Below the pieces are notes generated by a model. The model was given only the letters and a program-made list of their open reading frames with translations. It made no database searches and had not been told where the DNA came from. A program made the translations under genes and the position numbers. Shown here piece by piece: positions 47,803 to 60,015 of a stretch of 64,000 nt of DNA. The stretch's first letter is position 1. The number at the start of each line of letters is the position of its first letter. The DNA is from Delphinapterus leucas (lineage: Eukaryota; Chordata; Mammalia; Artiodactyla; Monodontidae), in NCBI RefSeq assembly GCF_002288925.2, contig NW_022098094.1, positions 314,223 to 378,222 on the forward strand, given 5' to 3'.

Positions 47803-50800
47803 GGGAGGGGGATCAAAAGGCAGAGTCGGAGGACCTTGAACTCACCTTCCTCCATGAAGACATCAAAACTACCATTACATATAGAGTAACTCTCACTGCA
47901 GACAACTTGGAGAGTAGCAGAATGGCTCTCTACAACCCAAGCTATCAAGAAAGAACCTCACAGAGCCTGGTATGTGGGCAGGAGAAGCAATCCATTCAGG
48001 ACCCACACCCCTAGCAGGTGACCCAAAGGAGTATAAACAGGCTCAGTGATCCTCCTTAAAGAGCGAGGGGTACAAGACCCATATTAGGCACCCCAGGTCT
48101 GAGGACTGGCGCTGGGAAGACGAGCCCCCTTGGCTGGTTTGAAAACCAGTGGGGCTTACCATAGGGCTGTAAGAAACCAAGACTCCATTCTTCAAGAGCG
48201 TGTACACAGACTTGATTGCTTTCAGTCCCAACAGAGACAGCAGATTGGATTCTGCTTGACGCTCTGACCGGTCTGCCAGGACTACCTCAGTGCATGCCAA
48301 AAGCCTCCTGCTCCATCCCCTCCTGCTCTGGCACTGGTCGCTGCTAAGGCAGAGACAGCCATCACATGCACAGGGAGAAAGTGGTGGCAACTCAGAAGTG
48401 TGTCTCCAGCCCCTTGGGCCCTAGCCCTACCCCCAACAGGTCACCAGTTGCCATTGAGCCTAGAAGAAGCCTCAGCTCACACCTAACTCTGGCTCTAGTC
48501 CCTCTGACTCCAGCCCTATCTCCCAACAAAACAGCAGCTGCCAGCTCACCTAGGGAGAAGACATGGGCTGTGCTCACTTTAGATCCAGCTCTCCCACCAG
48601 TGCCACTGGTCACAGGCAGACCACATAGAGATGCTCCCACACAAGGACACACGTTTAGACTCTGGAATAGGTAACTGTTTGCCTAATCTCATAGAGACAA
48701 ACAGAAAAGACCAAACAAATTAGAAGAAAAACACACATGTTCCAAATGAAATAACAAGATAAAACCTCAGGGAAAAAAGCCTATCGAAAGTGAGATAAAT
48801 AATTTACCTGATAGAAAACTCAAAGCAATAGTAATAAAAATGCTCACTGAATGTGGGAAGATAGTAGAGGAACACAATGAGAACCTCAAAGAACTAGAAA
48901 ATATTAAAAAGATCCAATCAGAGCTGAAGGATACAGTAACTGAAATACAAAATACACCAGAAGGAATTAACAACAGGTTAGGTGACACAGAGAATGCTTT
49001 CACAACCTGGAAGACAGAATAATGGAAATCACTCAATCAGAGCAGCAATAAAGAATAAATTATTTTTCATAAGAACAGTTTAAGGGACCTCTAGGGTAGC
49101 ATCAAGTGCACTAACACTAACACTTGCATTATAGGGGTCCTAGAAAGAGAAGAAAAGAGAGAAAGAGGCAGAAAATATATTGGATGAAATTATGGCAGAA
49201 AAGTTCCCAAATCTGAGAAGGCAAAAGATATCCAGGTGCAGGAATCACAGAGAGTCTCAAACAAGATGAAACCAAAGAGGCCCACACCCAGACATATCAT
49301 AATTAAAATGGCAAAAGTTAAAAATAGAGAATTCTAAAGGCAGCAAGAGAAAAACGATGAGTCACATACCAGGAAAACCACATCAGGCTATCAGCTGATT
49401 TCTCAGTAGAAATATTGCAGGCCAGAAGGGAGTGGCATGATATATTTAAAGTGCTGAAAGGAAAAAAAAAAAAAAACCTATGATCAAGGACACTCCACTC
49501 AGCAAAATTATCATTCAGAATTGAAGGAGAGCTAAACAGTTTCCCAGACAAGCAAAAACTGAGTTTATCACCACTAAACTGACCCTACAAGAAATATTAG
49601 TGTCTCCCTTAAGTGAAAAAGAAAAGGCTATAACAAGAAATAAGAAAATATAAAAAGGGAAAAATCCCACTCGTAAAGCCAAATGCATAGTAAAGATGGT
49701 GCATCAACCACTTCAATAAACTAGTACAAATGTAAAAGACTAAATTAAATAGTTAAGGGATAGACAAGAAGATGTAAAACATGACATCAAAAACACAAAA
49801 TGTCAGGATGGAGGGGTAAAATGTAGATCTTTTAGAATGTGTTAGAGCTTAAATGATATCAGTATAAAGCAAGTAGATATAGCTATAGGTTGACATATAT
49901 AAACTTCATGGTAATAATACATCCAAAACCTACAGTAGAGGGCTTCCCTGGTGGCGCAGTGGTTGAGAGTCCGCCTGCCGATGCAGGGGACATGGGTTTG
50001 TGCCCCGGTCTGGGAGGATCCCACATGCTGCGGAGCGACTGGGCCCGTGAGCCATGGCCACTGAGCCTGCGCATCCGGAGCCTGCGCTCCGCAATGGGAG
50101 AGGCCACAACAGTGAGAGGCCCGCGTACTGCAAAAAAAAATCCAAAACAACAACAAAAAAAACCACAAAAAAAACCCTACAGTAGATACACAAAAATTAA
50201 AGAGAAAGTAACCCAAATATAACACAAATAAAGTTATCAAATCAAAAGATAACAGACTAAAAGAAGAATAAAAAGACAAGAAAAACTACAAAAACAACCA
50301 GAAAACAAGTAACAAAATGGCAATAAGTACAGTACTATCAGTCACTTTAAATGTCAATGGACTCAATCCTCCAATCAAAAGACATAGAGTGGCTGATTGG
50401 ATAAAGAAATAAGAACAGTATACATGCTGCCTTCAAGAGCCTCACTCCAGAGCTAAAGACATGCGCAGAATGAAAGTCAGGGGATGGAAAATATCCTCCA
50501 TGCAAATGGAGGCAAAAACAAAACAAAAACCAGTTCTAGCAATACCTATATCAGACAAAGTAGACTTTAAAACAAAGTCCATAATAAAAAACAAATAAGG
50601 GCATTATATAATGATAAAGGCATCAATCGAAGAAGAGTCTATAACATTTGTGAACAAATATGCATTTAATTTAGAAGTACCTACATATATAAAGCAAATA
50701 TTGACAGACCTAAATAGAGAAATTGACAGGAATACAATAATAGTAGGGGACTTTAACACTCGACTTACATCAAAGCTTAGAGGATCTATACAGAAAATCA

Positions 50801-51177
50801 ATATGGAAAAACTGGACTTAAACGATACATTAGACCAGTTGGACTTAACAGATATTTAAAGGACATTCCATCCAAAAACAGCAGGAAACAAATTCTTTGC
50901 AAGTGCACATGGAACATTCTCCAAGATAGATCACATTCTAGGCCACAGAAGAAGTCTCAGTAAATGTAAGATGATGGAAATTGTATCAAGAGGCTTTTCT
51001 GATTGCAACGTGAAATTAGAAATCAATTATAGAAAGTAAAATTAAACAAACAAACAATAAGTGGAGACTAAGCAATATGCTACTAGAAAACCAATGGTCA
51101 TTGAAGAAATCAAAGAGGAAATAAAGAAATCCCTTGAGACAAATGAAAATGGACACACAATTTCGAAAATCACAGCT
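47803..51177 (+). mobile_element. L1 element, sense, 5' end to early ORF2, 3' part missing
   Basis: Opens GGGAGGGGGATCAAAAGGCA like the antisense L1 5' end at 31.6 kb. It continues through ORF1 (CACTGAATGTGGGAAGATAG, AAAGATCCAATCAGAGCTGA) and the ORF2 endonuclease start (AATGTCAATGGACTCAATCC). It ends abruptly without a tail at about 51,177, where AKR1C-duplicate sequence begins. Frames are broken, and a SINE at 49940-50175 is nested in it. Confidence 0.82.
49940..50175 (+). repeat. CHR-1-type SINE nested in the sense L1
   Basis: GGCTTCCCTGGTGGCGCAGT head, full body, long impure A-rich tail. Flanked by the perfect 11-bp repeat CCTACAGTAGA at 49929-49939 and 50176-50186. Confidence 0.95.
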
Positions 51178-51770
51178 TAGCATTTTGCTGACATCACTGT
51201 ACATGTTAAATTTTATTTGGCTTCATAACATTCCATTGTATCAATGTTTCATGATTTCCCTAACTCCTCCCAAATTTATTATAATTTAACTTGTTTACAG
51301 GTTTTTCCTTTATGGATAATGTTGAGCAAGATAATAAGTTATACAAAATATTTATCTTTTGGGGGGAGTTACATTGTGATAGTTCTTTAAAAGTTATACA
51401 CTGGGTGAAAGATATAACCCCTCCAACAGTCTGTTTGCATACTGCAAAAACTATCAATAATTAACCTCCACTAAGCACCTTGCCAGCATGTCTTTTTTTT
51501 TGTTACCCTTTTCAGGATTGCACCCTTGTCAGGACTGGATATTCTTATTATAAAGCAAAGAAGAAGAAATGAAATAATTTTTTTCTGATTGAAAAGGTAA
51601 AAAAGCAAATTTTCTTTCATTGTGAAGTTTTATTTCTTTACTAAAGGTTAACATTGTGAGAAACGCTCATTAATCATTCCTTTAAATTGTGTGTGTATGT
51701 GTGTGTGTGTGGTGTAGCGTAGTGTAAGATAGCTAAGTGTTTCAAACGATGTTTGGTCAACAAGGGGCTT

Positions 51771-51976
51771 TGGGCTCCCCTGGTGGTGCAGTGGTTGAGA
51801 GTCCATCTGCCGATGCAGGGGACACGGGTTCGTGCCCTGGTCCGGGAAGATCCCACATGCCGCGGAGCGGCTGGGCCCGTGAGCCATGGCCGCTGAGCCT
51901 GTGCGTCCGGAGCCTGTGCTCTGCAACAGGAGAGGCCACAACAGTGAGAGGCCCGTGTACAGCTAAAAAAAAAAAG
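51771..51976 (+). repeat. CHR-1-type SINE inserted in copy B
   Basis: Complete head-to-tail copy with the direct repeat AAGGGGCTT at 51762-51770 and 51977-51985. Copy A has the uninterrupted site (ATTGGGCTTCA near 33,240-33,250), so the insertion followed the duplication or was never in copy A. Confidence 0.95.
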
Positions 51977-52384
51977 AAGGGGCTTCATCATTGGAAAAAC
52001 AAGAAAGATATTGGTATGTGGAGGTTTCTAGTCCAGCATATGGTTAATAATTGTTCAACATTCTCTTATAATACTTTACAATAATGTAAGTGTATCTGGA
52101 ATTTAAAATTTACTCATTAAAAATGAGTTAAAATTTTGCAAAACATTAATGATGTCTTTATTATTTTATGACACTTTACTTAAGACCACACTGATAGAAG
52201 TACAACCAAGTTAACTGGCTTCAATTCTCTTCTTACTCCATGGGTACTGCTTTAACCTTGCTTCTCCTCCAATATATTTCCTAATAGCTGGTCAGTACAG
52301 TTCGGGTGTTACCTTCCTGTTATTCATAACCTGTGAGGGCAGAAGAAAAAATCAGTGTCTGCTTAGTCAGAGGAGCAACAGGTA

Positions 52385-52466
52385 ATGGATCCAAATGCCA
52401 GTGTTTGGAACTTAATGATGGTCATGTCATTCCTGTATGGAATTTGACACCTATGCACCTGAGGAG
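52385..52466 (+). pseudogene. AKR1C exon 1 pseudo-copy, frameshifted
   Basis: Matches exon 1 of the intact gene over its whole length, including the start context and the donor (GAGGAGGTAAC). It is 82 bp instead of 84: one base is lost soon after the ATG (GATCCAAA for GACCCCAAA) and another near GTATGGAA. The frame is therefore lost within the first codons. No exon 2-9 homologue is visible in the remaining 11.5 kb, so this is a 5'-only duplicate, not a second gene. Confidence 0.9.
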
Positions 52467-53289
52467 GTAACAATAGTAGTTTGGGGTTGAGGATTCAAAA
52501 GAAAATAGACTTAATATCAGTGGAAACCAATGTGGGTTATCAAGTCATTGAGTTCCTGTGTGGCTCTGGGAGGCCCATTTTGTTCTACTAACCAGGCTAG
52601 AACCATCCCCTATGAAAGGGGAGAAAGTATTCAGTCTTCACTCCACATCAGGGCCTGATCATACAGCCACCTACCAATTATTCTGGGTTTCCCTCCAGTT
52701 TGCATCTCTTTCCCAGCTTGGCAGAAGAGGTGAAACTCAGCTGTCAAGGACACTGTCAGTTGCTTTGCTTAGAGATTGATTGTAATGGGAGTGGTTTCTC
52801 TGTATATTTCATCAATTCAAGATTCCTTTCCTCCTTCCAGGAAGACATAACCCAGAGAAATAGTTGATGTAAAAGGTCCTGAAGATGAGGTGCTGGGAAA
52901 ATGATAGGAGAGAATTGCTGGGCATCTATGGGGTAGCCTGCTGAGTGCCAGGTGAGAAATACTCCACCTGTGTTTTGCCTTGTACTATTGTTACTGCTTG
53001 GAAACTTATCTTGAATAGAACATATAATATCATTTGTATGAATAAGCCACAATCTTATAGGGCAAGGTCTCAGTTCTTGGTCCTTGTTACTGTATTTTGA
53101 TTGAAACATAATTTAAGTGCTTGGACATAAGAGAGGCTAGTGGACAAGTCTCTAGACTGGAAGTCAGAAAGTTTGCTGTCCATCTTGTCTTTAGAGTATG
53201 TAGTTGTATGACAAAGGACTGGTCCTTAAACTTTGAGTCTCACTTTTCTCCTCTGGAAATACAGAAAGAAATATTCAGAGACTCTTTAC

Positions 53290-54262
53290 AAAAGAAGATA
53301 TTCAGATGGCAAATATGCATATGAAAATTTGCCCAACGTCATTTGTCATTTGGAATAGGAAACTAAAAAAAAATAATAAATAAATAAGATTCTCCTACAC
53401 ACCTATTACAATGACCAAATTCAAAACAGTGACAGCACCAAATGCTGACAAGGATGTGGAGCAACAGGACCTTTCATTCATTGCTGCTGGGAATGCAAAG
53501 TGGTACCACTACTTTGGAGGAAAGTTTGGGGTTTCTTACAAAACTAAACATACTCTTACTATGTGATCCAGCAACTGTGTTTTTGGGTATTTACCTAAAT
53601 AAGTTGAAAGCTTATATCCACAAAAATCCTTGCACATGGATGATTATACTAGCTTTTAATAATTGCCAAGTTATAGAGGTTCATTGGGTATGGATACATA
53701 ATTTTATCCATCAGTAGAATATTATTCAGTGATAAGAAATAAACTATCAAGACATAAAAAGACACGGAGGAAACTTAAATGCATATTGCTATGTGAAAAA
53801 AGAGTGCCTTAAAAGGCTACATACTCTATGCTTCCAACCGTATGACATTCTGGAAAATGCAAAATATAGAGACAGTAAAAAGATCAATGTTGCCAGGGGT
53901 TTGGAGGAAGAGAGAAAGGGAAGGATGGGTAGTGGAGCATGTAGGATTTTTAGGGTGGTGAGACTATTCTGTATTATGTATACAGTAATGGTGGATACAT
54001 GTCAATACACATTCTTCAGCATGCATAGAGCTGTTGTACAACAAAAAGTGTGAACCATAATGTAATCTATGCGCCCTAGTTAATAGTAATGTATCAATAT
54101 TGGCTCATCTGTTGTAACAAATGTCCCACAGTAATGCAAAATGCTAATAACAGGGCAAAGTGGGGGGCGGGGAGAGGGGGTATGAGAACTTGCAGTACTT
54201 TGTATACAATTTCCCTGTCACTCTAAAACTACTCTAAAAATAGTCTCTTATTAAAAATAAAC
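53290..54262 (+). repeat. L1 ORF2-end and 3' UTR, sense
   Basis: TCAGATGGCAAATATGCATA, GACAAGGATGTGGAGCAACA, GTAGAATATTATTCAGTGAT and AATGTAATCTATGCGCCCTA are in L1 3' order, followed by CTTATTAAAAATAAACAATG. No open frame of length. Confidence 0.8.
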
Positions 54263-55582
54263 AATGTATTGTCCAATTTTTATTCTTTCTAACAGTTTGT
54301 TACCTTTAATTAAAAAAAAAAAACTTTTTTGAGAGTCTAAGAGTCAGATTTTGTGCTTATCTCATGACAACACTGTTAAAGGATTTGATACACCTGTAGT
54401 CAAATTGTCAGTGTTTCTAATAGTTCTCAGGTCTATGGAGGTGAACTGGAATGGGAAATAGGCCATTCTTTGGTCATCATCTACGTCTTAGCAAAGTAGG
54501 TTAGAAGGTTTCCAGGCTTATTCACATGAGACTGTGTGGAATAGTTTTGGAGAAACTCATTTTCAAAGGGGCATTTCCCTCCTAAGGAAAGTGGAATCAG
54601 ACCTCAAGGAACTTTCCATTTCTGTGAATTTACTTGCTTATCTCTGCTCTTTTGTGGCAGCTCTCTTTGTCCAGACATTTCCTGCCTGCACAGCATTTAC
54701 AGATGTCAAAATTCTTTCATAACCTGCACAGCAAAGTAACTATTTCATTCCATGCTGACTTGCAGTACCACAAAGATAAAGAACAGATATTCCCTGGACC
54801 TATAGGAAGTTTCAAGATAAAGCCTGAGATGGCATGGCTTATGAATGGCACCCATGCCCAAGGCAGACTGAAAGAATAGCTTTGTGGTTGTAGAACTGAG
54901 CCAACTGGGACAAAATTCCTAGTTTGGTGATAATTTCTGTATTTTATTCTTTGGAATCAAAGCTGTCAAAAACAGTCTTTGCCAACAAGAGCCCATGGAA
55001 ATTGCAATTCCAAACACTATGGGCTTGAGATATCATGGAATTCATTCAAGAGATTCAGCTAGGATACTCCCAGTAAAATACTAAAAGGTCATACCAATAT
55101 TGGCCTATTTGGAATTGATGTTAGGAAACCTGACATTTGGACTGCAATAATCCTGAATCTTAACATAAGACCTGGAACCACAAGAGTTACCACAAAACCC
55201 CAAGACATGCAGGCACAAGATTGTTTCTCAAATGAAAAATAACGTTGCAAATGAGGGAATCTACCACCATAGAACAGAACCAAAAGATGTAACAAATAGG
55301 AAAAAATATCACACAAGAAGACATAAAAATAATAATGTAATATGAGCATGATGTAAAAATAATGTGGTTTGGCATTCTCAAAGGAAATTAAGAAGGGACA
55401 AACATTTATGAAAAGAGAAGAAAACTAAGTAAGTAAAAAACAAAAAGACAGTTGGGAGAAACAACTAATTGGAAGTCTTACGAAAAATAAATTATCTGAA
55501 TGAAAAAAGGAAAACTTCAATAGATGCAAGAAGCAGGAGATTAGACACAACAGCTGTTAATTTTTATTTAAATGAGTGATTG

Positions 55583-55587
<5 letters not shown>
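54263..55587. other. Unassigned non-coding stretch
   Basis: AT-rich with short open frames. No AKR1C exon 2-like sequence ([15 protein letters not shown] segment) and no named repeat recognised. Confidence 0.5.
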
Positions 55588-55613
<26 letters not shown>

Positions 55614-55805
55614 GCGGTACGCGGGCCTCTCACTGTTGTAGCCTCTGCCGTTGCAGAGCACAGGCTCCGGACGCGCAGGCTCAGCAGCCATGGCTCACGG
55701 GCCCAGCCACTCCATGGCATGTGGGATCTTCCCGGACCGGGGCACGAACCCGTGTCCCCTGCATTGGCAGGCGGACCCTCAACCACTGCGCCAGCAGGGA
55801 AGCCC
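55588..55805 (-). repeat. CHR-1-type SINE, antisense
   Basis: Long T tail and GCGGTACGCGGGCC at the left, head at the right. The near-perfect repeat GAGTGATTG(G)TT flanks it at about 55575 and 55806. Confidence 0.95.
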
Positions 55806-55869
55806 GAGTGATTGTTTTTAACACCTATTTGATGCCTCTTTATCTGGAAGAGACAAATTCTAAACCTGA

Positions 55870-58720
55870 AATGAGTGAATCAATGAATTTGTCTGTTTGA
55901 ATCTTCTTTTCCAGTTTAGATGCCTTTTATTTTTTTTTCTTGTCTCACTGATCTGGGTTAAGACTTCCAATACTATGTTGAGTAAGAGTGGTGAGAGTGA
56001 GCATCCTTGCATTGTTCCTGATCTTAGAGGGATAGTCTTCATTTTTTCACCATTTAGTATAATGTTTGCTGTGGGTTTGTCATATATGGCCTTTATTATG
56101 TTCAGGTGCATTCCTTTTATACCCATTTTTTTGACAGTTTTTACTATAAATGAGTATTGAATCTTAGATGCATTTTCTGCATCTATTGAGATGAACATAT
56201 GGTTTCCATCCTTCATTTTGTTAACATGGTGAATCATTGTTTTATTTGTGAATATTGAATCATCCTTGCATCCCTGGAATAAATCCCACTTGATCATGAT
56301 GTATGATCCTCTTAATGTATTGTTGTATTCAGTTTGCTAATATTTTTCTGAGGATTTTTGCATCTATGTTTATCAGAGATATTGGCCTGTAATTTTCTTT
56401 TTCTTTATGTTGTCTTTGTCTGGTCTGATATCAGGGTAATGTTGGCCTCATAAAATGAGTTAGGAATGTTCCCTCTTCAATTTTTTCTAAGATTGTGAGA
56501 AGGATGAGGAGTTAAATATTCGTTGAATGTTTGGTAGAATTCACCTATGAAACTGTATGGTCCTGGATTTTTGTTTCTTGGGAGGTTTTTGATCACCGTT
56601 TCGATCTCTTTGCTAGTGATCAGTTTATTCAAATTTTCTATTTCATCATAATTCAGTCTGGGAAGGTTGCGTGATTCTAAGAATTTGTGCATTTCTTCTA
56701 GGTTGTCCAATATGTTGTCATATAACTGCTCATAATATTCTCTTATAATCCATTGAATTTCTGTGATATCTGTTGTTATTTCTCTTTTTTTCTGATTTTA
56801 TTTATCAGAGACTTCTCTTTTTTTCTTAGTCTAGTTAAAAGCTTGTCAATTTTGTTTATCTTTCCAAAGAACTAGCTCTTAGTCACTGATATTTCTATTG
56901 TCTTTTTAGTCTGTCTGTATTTCACTTAGCTCTGATTTTTATTTTCTTCCTTCTACTGACTTTGGGCTTCATTTGTTCTAGGTTTTTAGTTCCTTTAGGT
57001 ATAAGTTTAGTTTGTCTATTTGAGATTTTTCTTGTTTCTTGAGGTGGATCTGTATTGCCATAAACTTCCCTCCCATTACCACTTTTGCTGCATCCCATAG
57101 ATTTTGGTACACTGTATTCTCATTTTCATTTGTCTTCAGGTAATTTTTGATTTCTCTTTTGACTTCTTCATTGAAAAGAAGAAATCAAAACTTGTTTACT
57201 AGCATGTTGTTCAGTCTCCACATATTTGTGATTTTTCTAGCTTTCTTGTTGTAGCTGATTTCTAGCTTCAGACCATAGTTATCAGAAAAGATGCTTGATA
57301 TGATTTCAATCTTCTTAAATTTATTGAGACTTATTTTGTGTCCCAACATATGGTCTGTCTTTGAGAAAGTCCCATGTGCACTTGAGAAGAATGTGTATTC
57401 TGCTGCATTTGGATGGAATGTTCTGTACAAATCTATCAAATCCATCTGGTCTTATGTTTAATTTAAGGCCTCTGTTTCCTTGTTGACTTTATGTCTGCAT
57501 GACCTATTCATTGACATAAGTGAGGTGTTAGCTATTATTGTGCTGCCATCAATTCCTCCCTTTAGGTCTGTTAATAATTTATGTGTTTGGTGCTCCTATG
57601 TTGGGTGCATATATATTAATCACTGTTATGTCTTTGTGATGAATTGTTCCCTTTATCATTATATAATATCCGTCTTTGTCTCTTGTTACCTTTTTAAGCT
57701 TGAGGTCTATTTCCTCTGATATGAGTATGGCTACACCTGCTTTCTTTTGGCTGCTATTTGCTTGGAGTATCATTTTCCAACCCTTCACTTTTAGCCTGTG
57801 TTTGTTTTTAGAGCTGAGGTGAGTCTCCGGGAGGTAGCATATAGATGGGTCTGGTTTTTAATCCAGCCAGCCACTCTGTGTCTTTTGATTGGTGAATTCA
57901 ATCCATTTACATTTAGGGTGATTATTGGTAGATGAGGACTTAGTAATGCCATGTTATCTTTTGTTTTCTTGTAGCTCTTTATCTCCATTATTTCTTTTTT
58001 CTTGTGTTCTGTCTCCCATTTTGGTTTGGTGGTTTTCTATGGTGTTTTTCAGTTTCTTTCTTTTTTTTTAAATGTTTCATGTCTCTGCTCTGGGTTTATG
58101 TTTTGTGGTTACCACGAGGTTTGCATACATCTCATAGATAAAATAGTCCTTTTCCTGCTGATAGCATCTATTTTCATTTGCCTATACAAGTTCTGTTCTT
58201 TTCCACTTCCCTTTTATGTTTTTCTTGCCTCAAATTATCCCTTTTATGTTGTGAGTTTGTTACCAAATTGAAGTAGCTATAGTTATTTTTTCTGCTTTTT
58301 CTCCCTTTTAACCTTTATGCTATAATAAAGCATTTTTAAAAAATCTATTCTGATATAGAGTTTCAACTTTCTGATTAACTCTGTCTATTTATCACCTTGC
58401 TCAAAGTTTTGCCTTTTTGTTTCTGGTACAAGAGCTCCTTTTGACATTTCTTGTAAAGCAGGAAAATTTGATGAACGTCCTCAACTTTTGTTTGTCTGGG
58501 AAAATCTTTATTTTGCCTTCATATCTGAATGATAACTTTGCTGGGTATTCTTGGCTGACAGTTTTTATCTTTCAGTATTTTGAAAATGTCATTCCACCCT
58601 TCTCCCTTCCCCTCAGCCTATTAAGTTTCTGTTGAGAAATCTGCTGATAGCCTAATGGAGGTTCCTTTGTAGGTTACCATCCTTTGTTCCCTGGCTGCCA
58701 TTTTCTTTGTTGTTGACTTT
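55870..58720 (-). mobile_element. L1 element, antisense, ORF1 end to mid-ORF2
   Basis: On the minus strand the order is ORF1 tail (58.6-58.4 kb), endonuclease start (GGCCACTGTG-type region about 57.9 kb with LNVNGLNSPIKRHRVAGWI), and then reverse-transcriptase pieces down to about 55.9 kb, including [20 protein letters not shown]. Stops and frameshifts separate them, and the sequence ends before the YxDD active site. It is dead and 3'-truncated. Confidence 0.85.
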
Positions 58721-58731
58721 TGACAGGCTTT

Positions 58732-58942
58732 TTCGTGTTTTTTTTTTTTTGCGGTACCTGGGCCTCTCACTGCTGCGGCCTCTCCCGTTGCAGAGCACAG
58801 GCTCCGGACGCCCAGGCTCAGCGGCCATGGCTCACGGGCCCAGCTGCTCTGCGGCATGTGAGATCTTCCCGGACCGGGGCACGAACCCGTGTCCCCTGCA
58901 TCGGCAGGCGAACTCTCAACCACTGCGCCACCAGGGAAGCCC
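58732..58942 (-). repeat. CHR-1-type SINE at the L1 5' side, antisense
   Basis: Complete copy. The short imperfect direct repeat TGACAGGCTTT / TGACAGTTTTA flanks it at about 58721 and 58943. Confidence 0.94.
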
Positions 58943-58989
58943 TGACAGTTTTAATATAACCTTGGAGAAGGTCTTTTTTCAAATATAAT

Positions 58990-59810
58990 ATGGGCTGATT
59001 AACTGAGTCCCCTACTTATTTTCCCAGAGTCTTGGTGAATCCAAGAGCCCTGTAACCCCACCTACCACAATGGATTGTCGTAAATGCAGAGGGAAGAAAG
59101 AGAAAAGAAGGTGTGAAGGATTTTCAGAGGACTTCCTCCCCTTAGTGGTCAGGGGTGAAAAGTTAACCAATGAAGTAACATTTTTCTCATTGCTCACATG
59201 ATTCATATCATGGTATCAGTAGTTTTAGCTCTATAAATGACAGCCTAATTGTACCCATATTAGGACAGCCAATACTCTCCAATGGAATATACTGTCTGGG
59301 TAAATTCTGCATTTCCAAATCAGACTCAGAGCTGTTCCTGAAAGACAGATTCATGGCTGTTTTCACATTTCGAGAAGGGTTAGTGTTTGCCATGTGGAAC
59401 ATCAGAGATGATTTTGTTCCCTTTCTCTAATATTTAAAACTGTGCTTGACTGTTTCCTCTTTGATTGTAATACATAATTTTGTGTATGACTTTAATTGTG
59501 GCATAGAGAGGTTCAAAAACAGTGTGGTGCCAATCAGCACCTATGTGTAAGTTTTGCAAAGAAAAATCAAGGGCAGATGAGCATGTAAATACCTTCCCAG
59601 TGTCCTCTGGGAAACTGTCTCAGTGTTTACGTCTGCTTTTTCAGGTTCAAGGTTGGATATATACTAGATATCCACTTAGAGGTAAGTACCAAAATCTTTA
59701 CATAGAGGAAATAATTCTCTGAAGTCAGGGATTCTCCCTTTCTTGGTGTGGAACCATGTCCAGTAACTCAACAGTGAATTATAGTACATACCTCTTGGTC
59801 TTCTTTTTTT
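58990..59810. other. Unassigned non-coding stretch
   Basis: No exon or named repeat recognised. Open frames of about 65 aa only. Confidence 0.45.
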
Positions 59811-59811
59811 T

Positions 59812-60015
59812 TTTTACAACATTTCACAACATTTACAATATTGTGTTAGTTTCAGGTGTACAGCTAAGTGAATCTGTTATACATACACATATATCCACTC
59901 TTTTTTAGATTATTTTCCCATATAGGTTATAACAGAGTATTGAGTAGAGTTCTCTGTGCTATACAGTAGGTCCTTGCTAGTTATCTATCTTATATATAGT
60001 AGGGTGTACATGTCA
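59812..60015 (-). repeat. L1 3' end fragment, antisense
   Basis: AATATTGTGTTAGTTTCAGG, TACAGCTAAGTGAATCTGTT, AGTATTGAGTAGAGTTCTCT and GCTATACAGTAGGTCCTTGC are the reverse of an L1 3' end. Confidence 0.8.

Larger units (their letters stand above)
51185..53285 (+). repeat. Copy B of the AKR1C promoter/exon 1/intron 1 block
   Basis: Diverged duplicate of 32,700-34,555 on the same strand, collinear from CATGTTAAATTTTATTTGGC to AGAAATATTCAGAGACTC. It differs by small indels and a SINE inserted at 51771-51976. Similarity stops where L1 sequence starts at about 53,286. Confidence 0.9.

Noticed and set aside
49940..50010. tRNA-like A-box and B-box at SINE heads
   Set aside because: These are the tRNA-derived promoters of SINEs. 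The cloverleaf is not maintained and the sequence continues into the SINE body, so no tRNA gene is called.
49842..50279. Open frames of 110-145 aa with GPSRSAACGI / DAGDTGSCPG-like peptides, recurring at about ten places
   Set aside because: The same peptides recur wherever a CHR-1 SINE lies. They are SINE translations, not a protein family.
52558..52779. Open frame similar to one at 33820-34119 (shared LTRLEP and SLSQLGRRGETQ)
   Set aside because: At first it looked like a conserved small protein, but both lie at the same place in the duplicated intron 1. Their similarity is explained by the duplication, and the two C-termini differ by frameshift.
55860..56297. 145-aa reverse-transcriptase-like frame
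   Set aside because: It is part of a dead antisense L1 ORF2. It lacks the YxDD motif and is not an independent gene.
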